Below, piece by piece: positions 24,111 through 35,000 of a stretch of 64,000 bases of DNA. The notes below the pieces were generated by a model. That model was not told where the DNA came from, searched no databases, and saw only the letters and a list, made by a program, of their open reading frames with translations. The stretch is from Dryomyza anilis. Its lineage: Eukaryota > Arthropoda > Insecta > Diptera > Dryomyzidae. The translations under genes and the position numbers were made by a program. The DNA is taken from contig OX638130.1 in NCBI GenBank assembly GCA_951804985.1, positions 105,722,040 through 105,786,039 of the forward strand, in the 5' to 3' direction. The first letter of the stretch is position 1. Each line of letters starts with the position of its first letter.

Positions 24111-24455
24111 GACGAGACGTTGAACAACAACAACAGCAGCAGCAAACAAAAAAACGCTAAATAATTTAAGAAAACAAAAACCACAAATTATTCATTCTCC
24201 GATTTTGTATTCAAGGCGGTATTGTTGTTGCTGTGCAGTTGACGCCGCGACGTCAACGTTGACTGCATGCGCTGCTGAGCCCAACTCTAGTGAGCAAGCG
24301 CTGAAAATTACACTGAAAATTTTAATTTTTCTAAAATAAAAAAACTTAATTTGAGAAAAAATGTTATTTGTTATAAAATTTTAAGTACAAAAAAATAAAA
24401 AAAATTTATTAAAAACTAAATTTATTTTGCATTGAAACGTTTTTTTTTAAATCTG

Positions 24456-24600
24456 ATATTGAAACCGTAATCAAAACTAAGATCTGTTTAAAACCGTTTC
24501 ATTTTGAAAACCTAAACCGTTATGAAAAAAAAAAACTCAAAAACATCGGTATAAACGGTTTTGGATTACAGGTTACAGGTACAGGTTAAACAAATGAAAT
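24456..24600. mobile_element. Fragment of the CGGTTT-rich repeat family
   Basis: Contains attgaaaccgtaatcaaaac, aaaccgtttcattttgaaaa and ggtataaacggttttgg, the same vocabulary as the ends of the elements at 52,478-54,279 and 56,422-58,041. Only a piece remains. Confidence 0.45.
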
Positions 24601-24604
24601 TTGT

Positions 24605-24800
24605 TTTTATGGTATGTGCGAGTTCGACTAATTTTGTCGGTAATGCAGTTTTTACTAATTCAATTGAGCAAATATTCGAGCAAACTAAATTTGCTCGACT
24701 CGACTAAACTGCTGACTGAACTAAATCTTGTCGGTAACGCAGTGCCGACTTTTCAATTTAGCAAATTTTCTAAATTTACTTTTGCACTACCTTGCAATTT
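24605..24800. mobile_element. Diverged copy of the GGGTGTG MITE family
   Basis: Shares gtgcgagttcgacta, gactaaactgctgact and ttttcaatttagcaaatttt with the intact copy at 26,671-26,912. The outer GGGTGTG ends are eroded and the order is partly rearranged. Confidence 0.5.
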
Positions 24801-24936
24801 TAATTCTAGTAAAATATTTTTCTTTTTTGCTGTCCGTCCGTATTCACTCTAATTTGAAAACTACGGTTCCGAATGCAATCAAATTTAGTTCCAATATATT
24901 CCTGTGAAATTTTTAACATTGAATTTTTAGAAAACA

Positions 24937-25108
24937 TGTATGACCTTTTTCTGTATTCCGAACGAGCGAAAACAACGAACGAATGACGTAAAAATTGCGT
25001 CAACATTAAATGAATTTTATGCTTTTTGACTTTTAAAAAATTCGCCATAGTTTAAAATGACTATACATTCGTCCATTAGTCTTTCGTTTCGAAATACAGA
25101 AAGTGGGT
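24937..25108. mobile_element. Small inverted-repeat element (family F), copy 1
   Basis: ttctgtattccgaacgagcg on the left is matched in inverse by ttcgtttcgaaatacagaaa on the right. The centre holds gctttttgacttttaaaaaa. Related copies lie at 51,292-51,562 and, more diverged, 43,127-43,270. Confidence 0.55.
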
Positions 25109-25109
25109 A

Positions 25110-26660
25110 TTACTTAAGTTCTAAAAGAACATCAAAATTTTACTGTCCCACGTTTCTGTGAAATATGCAACTATGCACGGATAGAAAAGATTTGTTTGAA
25201 TATGTTTGAATGTAATTAAAAAGTAATACGAAATTACCATGTATTAGAAATGAAGTGTAATTAAATTATAATCAAACTTGAATTTATATTTGTTCACGTG
25301 TAAACATTATTATATTGTCCTGCAGAATCTGTCAAATTTACCATAAATATGTTACAATACCAACATAAAATTTTAAATGCATTTGAATAAAATATTTCTT
25401 GGCAAATTACTTGGTTAAAACTATGTTTCGAAACACAGAATATGCTAATCAAATCTAAATACAACGTATGTTCGCAACGCTTGTCTTAATTCAATAATTT
25501 ATCGACTGACGATGTTGGCAACGTTGTCCAGCATTTTCTACCGACGCCATCGTTTAAACATATTGATGTTTACAAACAAACAAAAAAGAAATTGGCTTTA
25601 AATAAGTGTATTCTTGCAACATTCTTCTTGTATACGAAATTGGCACTCGTTCAGCAGAATTTTCTACCTACGTCTCTTTTGTCGTCGTTTGAAGTATGAA
25701 CAGGTATACAAAGTTAATACTCGTTGATCGTCATTTTCTGCGTACGTGTCTTTGGTTGTTCGTTGAGAAAACGTGTTCGCGTCGGTAATAATTTTGTTAT
25801 TTGTAAATTAAATAAATATATAAATTCTGTTACAAAAAGTACAAATAGTAACAGAGTACAATATAGTGCAGTATATAATTTCTGAAACTAATGTGAAAAA
25901 ACCACAAATAAAAATCTGTGTTTCGATTTTCAAACAGAATTTGGCATGTTGTTTTACAAAAGCCTCCGTGAATTCCTTGCCTACGCTAGGTGCTGTACTG
26001 AGATCAACTGTAACTGTCCAAATATAAAGCGAGCCTGCATCGTCTGGTTTAGCGTCTGCAGGTGCAATTGTGCATTCATTGAAGCTGTCACTTGTACTTG
26101 CAGTTTTAAACCAATTATTTCTTTATGCATTTAAAAATATGTATATGAATTCTATTATTAAAATGTTCCACTGTGCATGTTTAAAGATTTTTAATAAAAA
26201 TAAATTTAAAAAAAACATTTTATTTTATTTTCAGGATTTTTTTCCAAAAATATTTAAATATGTTTCTATGCAAACATACTACTATTTGTACTAAAACAAC
26301 TGATATGTTTCGTTGGAAACATATTTATATTCAGGTCGTTCCAATTCATGTTATATTTTAAACATATTTATGTTTCGGTTCAAATATTTATTTTGTTTGG
26401 ATGTAGTAATTATTATGTTTCCATTAGAACATACTCCATTTTAAGGGACAACATTAAAATGTTTCCGTGATATTATAATGTAAGTCAGAGCTCATTACAA
26501 CACTGTTCAAGCCTCAATACAACCCTGTTTACAAATGATTTCTGAGGCAATTATATATTATGTTTACATAAAATTCCAAACATACATGTTAATGCCTGCA
26601 AAATTATGTTTGGGAGAGCCCTTTTTTTGCAGCGTGTGAACTATATATACTTATAGTTTA
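25110..26660. other. Noncoding DNA, no gene seen
   Basis: Repeated 'aaacata' and 'atgtttcc' words between 26,180 and 26,600 suggest an old repeat, but no ends could be defined. An open frame at 25,946-26,134 is Cys-rich but has no recognised motif or splice context. Confidence 0.35.
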
Positions 26661-26670
26661 TGATTATTAA

Positions 26671-26912
26671 GGGTGTGTGCGAGTTCGACTAAATAGCTGA
26701 CTAAACTAAATTGTACAGATTTTCATTCGATCGCCATTCGGTAACCGGTAATTGTTCAAGTCCATAATCAATCCATTATCACATGTGTGTTTGCTGTCTT
26801 CCAATTTAGTTCAATTTAGTTTGCTCGAAAATTTGCTAAATTGAAAAGTCGAACACTGCATTACCCACAAAATTTAGTTTAGTCAGCAATTTAGTCGAAC
26901 ACGCACACACCC
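26671..26912. mobile_element. PIF/Harbinger-like MITE, intact copy (242 bp)
   Basis: It begins GGGTGTGTGCGAGTTCGACT and ends with the near-perfect inverse (agtcgaacacgcacacaccc). TAA lies immediately outside on both sides. A 3-bp TAA/TTA duplication with GGG-starting ends is typical of PIF/Harbinger elements. No coding capacity. Relatives: 24,605-24,800, 30,075-30,297 and a single end at 41,312-41,350. Confidence 0.75.
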
Positions 26913-27049
26913 TAAGTAAAAGAATTAAATATTTAAGTAACATTTGTCAGTATAATTATTAAATTATAACAAAAATTGGTATTTTGAGTGAATATTTGTA
27001 TTTAAATTTAATTTTATGTTTGGAAAAATATACTTTTTTTATCAGTGTA

Positions 27050-28160
27050 GTTCCGAATGCCAGTAAAGGTAAACGAGTACTGGTTGTGCTGTGGGCAGCA
27101 AGGTGTTCGCCGCGCAGCGACGGTAGCTGCAAAGGTTGCTAAATTAACGTGGCCAAAAGCGATCGCACAATGGATCGATAGAGCGCAGTGCTCAGATGTG
27201 AGGCAAGGTGGTCACGTCGGCCGACTTGCTGCGGCGTTTTTTTTTAACTGGGAATGGCTTGCATAGTTTGGTACATGGCAAATATTTTATTTTTGCTAAG
27301 TATTCAAATTTTATTAAAAATCAAATTTTTAGTGAAAAAGCAATTAAAAAATTTAATTTATTTGATTTTAAATTAAATCAAAATTGTGCTTAAAAATTTT
27401 AAAACAAATGTTACAAAATCTTATATTTGTACTAACGCCTTATTAAATTTAGAAAAAAATAAAACTTTTATTAAAAAATATTTTTTTAGACAAAATCCAA
27501 TTTGAATAGAAAAAAATATTGGAATAAAAAGCAAATTTTCATTAAACAGTACAAATTTTCACTAATATATTATAATTTTCTGAAAAAAAAAATAAAAATT
27601 ACACTAAAAATTTAAATTTACACAAACAGATTTTTCTACCTCGAAATTTTTTCTGTGTATTTTAAAACCCCCTGAAAGAACACAACATGCAAAGAATGGC
27701 TGGCATCTGAAAAATGTTGTTCGCTGTCACAGACGCAGCTGCAGACAGCTGCTCTTATTGACAGCGAAGTTGCTGCCGATTAATACCACAGCAGCAATTG
27801 CTGCTGCCGCTAAGCTCAGGGCTCAGCAGCCAGTTAAGCTCACCGTTCGATGGCAGCGTGAGTGTGAATGTGAGATTGTGGCTTATTACAGGTTGACTGC
27901 TGTATTGGCCAAGTTAAACAAAATATATACCAAAACAAAAAAAAAAAAAAAACAATATATATTTAAAAATATAATAAATGGCTTAAAGGTTTCTGGCAGG
28001 TGTAGCAGCGGCGGAGAGGGAAACGCGTATTGCTGAGATTTTTCACATGTTGTTGTTATTGCTGGTGATCTTTTGCAAAGTACAAAACAACGCGTCGTCA
28101 TTAGGGTCTGTGATTTTGTCGTCGTCGCTGTTTCAAAATGTATTTTTTTTTTTTTTGGTG
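27050..28160. promoter_or_regulatory. Two GC-richer islands, candidate regulatory DNA
   Basis: The parts 27,060-27,240 and 27,700-27,900 stand out against AT-rich flanks. The second is dense in CAGCTG-type words (cgcagctgcagacagctgct) and GCAGCA/GCTGCT motifs. Short open frames occur but lack splice context or similarity. Enhancer, promoter or an unrecognised exon all remain possible. Confidence 0.25.
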
Positions 28161-28199
28161 CAGCCAAAGTTTCTTTCTTCATGAGTTGAAAAACAATAG

Positions 28200-31100
28200 C
28201 GCTGAGTGTTCACAGAAAAAAATATTGTACGTATATATAACAATTGATGTTAATAGCAAACAAAATCGTATTCCAATTAAAAATATGAATGTATTTACTA
28301 ATTAATTAATTGTATTTACACATTTTTTAATTAAATTATTAATAGGAATAAATTTAATATAATTTCAATACAACTAAAATTTTAATAGTATTAACTATTT
28401 GCAACACTGTTTTTTTTCTGGATTTCCTTTTGTTTTTTGTTTGTGCGTCTCGTGTCGTCGTTCAATTTCTTCTTACATTATTTTCTTCTACGTATCTATT
28501 TTATAACAGAATATTGCATTATTTAGTGTATGTTATGTTATTAAAGCATTAAATGGCTCAATTTGTTTTTTCTGTCAAGAATTAAAACAAACAGCGTATG
28601 ATGCTCATTTTGTTGCATATTGAATCATTAAAAAGCGAATATCAAATTTTATGTTTGACTCAATTAATTGGCCCACCTGTAGAAGTTGTGAAAACTGACT
28701 TCGGTAGAGCATTCGTTAGGTTGAAAGAATTTTACAAAGCATATCAAACAGTATAAATACTTATTTAATATTTATTTTATGTTATATATTGAATTAAATT
28801 ATTTTTATTTTCATATGTTTCTATTCGACAAATATTTTATTTAATTTAACAAAATATTTAATTGATCCAATTTCTATCGAATGAAATTTTTAATTGATGT
28901 TACTAATTAATTAATAAACGATTTAAAAATTCCCAATAAGAAATATAATATATATAACAACTTTAATATCAATATGACAAAAAAATTTATTAAAGTTTCT
29001 CCAATTAACATATTCTCATTATTACGAATATGGAATTCAATTCTACTAAAAGTTACATCGGCTGAGTTTCAATTAAAAATTGATTGGATTGATTAACATT
29101 TTAGTTATATTTACACACTTTTTTCTGTGTGTTGTTATGCTTGTGATCGAGCGATTATCTTTTTTTGACATTATTTGTTCTTTATTTATTTTTTTTTTTT
29201 AGTAATTATATTTTGTTTGTTTTATTTAAAGCAATTTTTGGTTTTAACAAAGTTTTAATAAAATTTTAATTTTTTTATTTTTACCATGTATTCAATTGTA
29301 CTACATTTTATTTAAAGACTTCGTCACCGGACTCCAAAGAATACATAATACTCACAATAACATTTTGTAATTTTCTTAAAAACGTAAGTAAAATGATTTT
29401 TACATTAAATAAATGGAGTCCTTACTAATGACGTTTATTGTTGTTGTAGGAAACCATTAAAACAATAGTATTCATACTATTAAAAATAATAATATTGAAA
29501 TATTTAAAATAATGGTACTGATACTATCAAATTAATTAGAAAAGATTTAAATTAATATGAAAAACATACATGATCGATAAAATCAATGGTCGTACCATTT
29601 CTTCGGAGCTGTAACGATTCAAGCTTAGTTAATAACAATATTTCGATCCAGATGCATTTCTACTTTTTATTGCTCTTTCCATTTGGTATGCGGTTCTTAT
29701 TGTGGCTATCCTCTGGTAACCATCGACAATTACAATCTTGTAAATCATTGAACTTTTGGCCAAATGCAGAACGGTAAAACGGTGCATTTTCTACTAATAG
29801 ATAAATAAACTACGTACCCACAGCGTGCAAAATGAAAACTAAAAAGCATTTAATAATCGTTGCCCATCATATAAACTTGTGATATAGTCATATTTAAAAA
29901 TGTTAGTAATAAAGATTTTTTTATATTTCAACCAGGGTTTGTAACCAAACAAAACCGCAATCAATATCCATTTCAAATAGTTTCATTTAAAAAATAAAAT
30001 GATTTTACAGTTCAAATAATAATATTAAAAATCGAACAATTTATATTACTCGTAATATAGTCCAAAATACCAATATTATTCGAGTAAATTGATGACTAAA
30101 CTAAATTGAATGACTTTTCATCTGATCTCTATTCGGTAACTGGTAATTGTTATAGTACATAATCAATCGATTTTATATGTATGTTTGCTGTCTTCCAATT
30201 TAGTCTGCTCAAAAATTTACTAAATTGAAAAGTCGAACACTGCATTATCCACAAAATTTAGTTTAGTCAGAAATTTAGTCGAATTCGCTCACAATCTTAA
30301 TAATATTTTTTATACATAAATTTTTAAATTGATTAATTTTATTAAGGCAGATACTATTTTTAATTAAGATAATTGCAGTTTTATCTGTATTAAAATTTGT
30401 ATCTGTCTCTGTTTTTTAATGTTAAAATATTTGAAAGTTTTAAATAAAATTTTCTCTACTAATTATTTCAATGCAGTGTAGACAGGAAAAGTATTTTCCA
30501 CACTTTTTATACGTTATGCTTCGCTGCCAATAATTTCAACAATAACTACTAACTACACCGAGATCAGCCGCATAATCAGCTAAAATCAAACTTAAGATAA
30601 ATTATTAAGAAAATTTCTTTCTTTTTGGTTAAATATGGAAATTTCACTCTTAAAGCCTGTCATTAAATTTTGTGCATGTAATAAATGATTTGAATTTCTT
30701 CCATAATTACAGCAACAGGCAGTCGAGTGTTAATTGTTCGTGTCAAACCGATTGAGTGGAGTACTACTTCTATTTTGCAAATTTGGTCTTTTCATAAATA
30801 TCATGAATAGACCAAATATATTCAATATATGAATTAAGTCAATTTATAGATCAGAATAACATTTTTACCTCTTGGATTGTTTATAACGCCAAGAAAAAAA
30901 ATTGTGCAAATTTTTCGAATTTTAAAAATGTGAACGTTCTACATTCAAAATTGTACGAGGTGGAATTTTAGCGAAAATTATTTCCACGCACATGAAATCT
31001 TCTCTTGAATTGTAAATGATGGTGGAGAACTCGCATTTTCAATGTAACGAATATAAATATTAGTACCAACAATTAAAAAAACCGGAGGGAGTTAAGACGG

Positions 31101-31290
31101 GATTTTTCTATATAATATCCCATTAAGTACTTAATGATACAACCATTGTAAACAAACAAAAATCAATTTTTGTTTTAATAAATTTTTAGGAAAATGTAAT
31201 TCAACTATATCATAAAATTAATAATAATTAATAATATAATTAAAAGAATACGTTATAAAAAGTATGTTTTTATTTACTATTTTTTACTCC
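28200..31290. other. AT-rich intergenic DNA, no gene seen
   Basis: cacagaaaaaaata at 28,211 and acttttttctgtgtg near 29,118 could be inverted ends of an element of about 0.9 kb, but the match is short. The rest is simple AT-rich DNA apart from one MITE at 30,075-30,297. Confidence 0.35.
30075..30297. mobile_element. GGGTGTG MITE family, second long copy with eroded ends
   Basis: Shares tgactaaactaaattg, ttcggtaactggtaattgtt, tttgctgtcttccaatttag, attgaaaagtcgaacactgc and ttagtttagtcagaaattta with the intact copy at 26,671-26,912. The terminal GGGTGTG is degraded to 'gctcacaatct'. Confidence 0.65.
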
Positions 31291-31299
31291 CTTAATTAG

Positions 31300-32089
31300 C
31301 CAAATGATTTTATGTTGCATGGCAACCCTGATCCAATCGAAAGAAACTGAACACAGCTCACGGAAATGTCAAATGATAATAGAAAAAAAAACAAACAGTT
31401 GCTTTGAAATTGTGAACGCAAAATATCAAATAAATAATCTTGCATATGAAATACATAGTTCAAGAATATTAATAAGTGTTGAATATTAATAAGTGAAAAT
31501 ATACGAAAGTTACAGAAAGTTCAACAAAATTTATAAGCACCAAATAAAAGTTGAAAATAGCAACATTAATTAGATTAACAACAAAAGTTTAAAACGTAAA
31601 ACCACGTAAGTACTCTATGCAATTATGCATTATTTATAAACATTAAATTGTCCGTAACTTCCTGTTGTAGCAATTCACGTGACCTTCAACTTGAGGACAG
31701 CGGTGCGTCAGCAACAACCACAACAACCCACCAACACCCACAAGTTTTGCAACCTTCAAATTATACTCTGCGCGTAAAGAAACCATAAAACAACCTAAAA
31801 AATTCCTAACTAGACGAACAATTTACGCGTTTCTTATGTGCGTGCAGCTGCTGCGCTCAAAGGACGCTGGCCTGTCGTCAAAATTGTTTTCGGACTTCAA
31901 TTGTGGTCAGTGGCGACGCCACCAGCCTCGCCGCGAAACTGGTTCAACAGTAGCGGCAGTGCAGCAGCAGCTGCAAGTCGACTGCAGCCGAAGCGGCGGG
32001 TACAACAACAAAAACTTGAGCACCTGAGTGCAAACAACAGGCACAACTTCACATTTGCCGCATCGCTGAGCAATCGCGACAGTTTGAAC
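31300..32089 (+). promoter_or_regulatory. Fbxl4 promoter, spliced 5' leader and upstream ORF
   Basis: A 65-bp intron is supported by CAC|GTAAGT (31,606) and TTGTAG| (ends 31,670). A noncoding first exon would therefore end at 31,605 and exon 2 begin at 31,671. The transcription start is probably in 31,310-31,420 (ggcaaccctgatcc lies there), but this is a guess. The leader is CAA/CCA-rich. Its only clear upstream ATG in this exon (31,836) opens a 63-codon frame ending at 32,027, before the chosen Fbxl4 ATG. The Fbxl4 frame itself is open back to 31,814. Confidence 0.55.
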
Positions 32090-35000
32090 ATGTCGTCCTC
32101 GACATCAGATGATGTGGTCACACATTCTGATGCGGTGATTGATTTCATCAGTGCGCCCAGCAGCCCCACTGGCGCTATGATCGACGTTGATGGCAGCTGC
32201 TATGCCTACTACAGCGTTGAGCAGTATGCACAGAGTGTTTTAGATTTTAGCTCGCAGTACGGCAGTGATTTTAGTATCTCATATACGGCTTGCAATATAA
32301 CGGGTCGGCCGTCCAAGTATCCGGAATATGGTGACTTTCCGGAGACTTTTGCTATGGTAAGTTGCGCAATTGACGTTGTTGAGTAGTAAAACATAAAAAC
32401 AATATATAGAAAATATATTGGAGAAATTGTTTATATCTATTATGAATTATTAAAGCCGTCAGAGATTAAAACCAATATTTTAAAACTGTTTAGTTACAAA
32501 ACTCGAAAAATCTTAACTCTAAAATCATAATACAAAAATCAGAAAAAAAACCGTTATAAACAGTTTTTGATCTAAAACGGTTTTCAAGTATTTAACAGAT
32601 TTTTTTTTTTTTTTAAGAAATTGGTTCAGTGTCCAAACGAATAAAGGTTTCAGTTTCGGTACTCTCGCGCCGTTTAAAATTGTTTAACGAAAGTATTTGG
32701 TATAACAGTTTTGATCGGGTATCGGGTAACGTGTGCAATTCATTTTTTTTTTTTTTAATAAAATATTAATAAAAATATATATTTATTACAATTTTATGTT
32801 TATTTAAATAAATACGAAAATACCGAAATCCAAACTGTTTTTAATTTGGTTAAATTTCTGTTAGTTATTGATGTTTTATATAATCTATAGAAATTTTGTT
32901 CTCTTGATAGCGCACTTATGGTGATTGGTGGTCGCAGGCGCCTTCTCGTGTCCGAGAAATACAGTCTCAAAATCTTCCCAAAGTCACAGTAGACGATTTC
33001 ATAGGTAACTAATTATTTTAAAGTTTTCAAATATAATGTTATAGACAATATATACTATGAACTAGGACAGTATTTTATGCACACATGAAAAATGGACATG
33101 TACGTGAAACTGGGAGTATTTGTTATTCCTTTTCCAACATATCTTCGTTGTAGAACGAAAAGTCACCAATTACATTTTCAAAATTGCAAATATTCATTTA
33201 CAAAAATGTGTATATATCTGTCAATTTTTAATCGATGATCTCAATTTTTTGACCACATGATAAGAAAATGTAAATCTTTCAATTGATATTTCAACTTTAA
33301 AAATGCATCAATTACTTTTTATAATAAAGGGTTTTTCAACAGTGACGCTACAAAAGTAGAACGACAGGGACAGCAAACGACGCCATATTTCTTGCCGCTC
33401 TTTTGACATTTCTCTTCAGTAAGGTTTGCCATTTCATGATGGAAAGATATACGAATTCGAATTTCGGTAGTAAATTTTCATAATTTCGACTCGTTTTTGG
33501 CTCGTATATCCCTTGAAAAAAACTTTTGTAGCGCTCTTATTGAAAAACCCTTTATTTACCAACAAACTCGAAAATTAAGTTTTTCATAAAAATATATTTG
33601 ATGACGATATATTAATTTTTGTTGTGGGACTTCTGAATAAAATTCGATTGTATGTATTTGTAGCTGAGATCTCACTGAGTATGAATATGAAAACGGAGTT
33701 CCAATATCAATTCATTTAAATGTTTTTTTTCCCATTTTAAATGCTACTATGAAAGATTAAAAAAAAAAACAATTCAAATTATTTAAATTAAAATTTGATA
33801 ACAATTACAAATAAAACTAATTCATATTGAAATGAATTTTCATGATTTCAAATCGAGAACGTTTCAATCCTCTTAAAATGCGCTATTGGATGAGAAAATC
33901 GATGTGGCAAATTTTGTACGTAATCCGAATATGGAAAATGTACCCGCCGCAGCCCCTTAAAGTACGCTTTTTGATACCCAAATATATAATTTTAAAATTG
34001 AATACAAATAACGTCTTCCAAACGCCATAAACTAAAAAAAAGTAGATACAGTAGAACAGAAACAGTGATTATTTTAACAGGCAACCTAAGTTTTTATGTA
34101 TTTATTTTATTAGTATTTAAAAATTCAAAAATTGAATCATATTAGGTATAGAAAAGTTTTAAAATATGCGTGACATTTATAAATTTTTCTAATCTGAAAA
34201 TATGATATGCATTTCGAAAGCAAATTAAAACCTTAAACGCATTGATCTTTAAAAATTGTTTTTACAAAAATGTTTTTAATTTATATAAAGGGCTATAATA
34301 AAATTACAAAGTAACAACTTCTACCAGTATCGTATAAATGTCCAGCTAGTTTTACTAGTCACTTGTCGAGCAACTCGCCAGCGATGGCACGCACATTCCG
34401 AACAGTAAAACTCTTGGATTTCTTAGCATTTTCCTACCAGTAATCGACCAGTTCTTGACTCGTTTTACTAGCAGCAGGGATTTACTGTTCAAATCCCTAC
34501 CAGTAATAATATAATAATAGTTTGGCGCTACAGTCCTGTACAGAACTTCGGCCGAGCTCTCTCACCATTATGAACTGTGCGTGTTATATTTGTACTCAAA
34601 GTGGTGGGACCTACAGTTTATTGCCGAATCCGAACGGCGGGTGAGAGCTTTTCATAGGCAATGGTTTTACTCTCGTAGGTTTGCCATTTACTGACGAGAG
34701 GTAGCGCGGTATAGAAAAATGTTTCTATGAAAAGATGTTGTTAGCCCCAGTCCAGGCTTGAACCGGGGACCTTTCGACTCGCAGTCCAACGCACTAACCA
34801 CTGAGCTACCTACCAGTAAGCGAGAATTTTTTGACTAGTTTTACAGGGGACAGACCCGTTTTTGATTAGTTGTATTGGCAGCGATCTAATCCTTCACAAA
34901 ATCCTACCAGTAACCTACCTGTTTTTGACTAGTTTTACTAGCATGGATCTACTGTTCAAAACCCTACCAGTAACCGAGAAGTTTTTGACTAGTTTTACTA

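Noticed and set aside
27057..27266. Possible small gene (MPVKVNEYWLCCGQQG...)
   Set aside because: The region is GC-richer, but the frame has no recognisable domain and the splice or promoter context is missing. Kept only as possible regulatory DNA.
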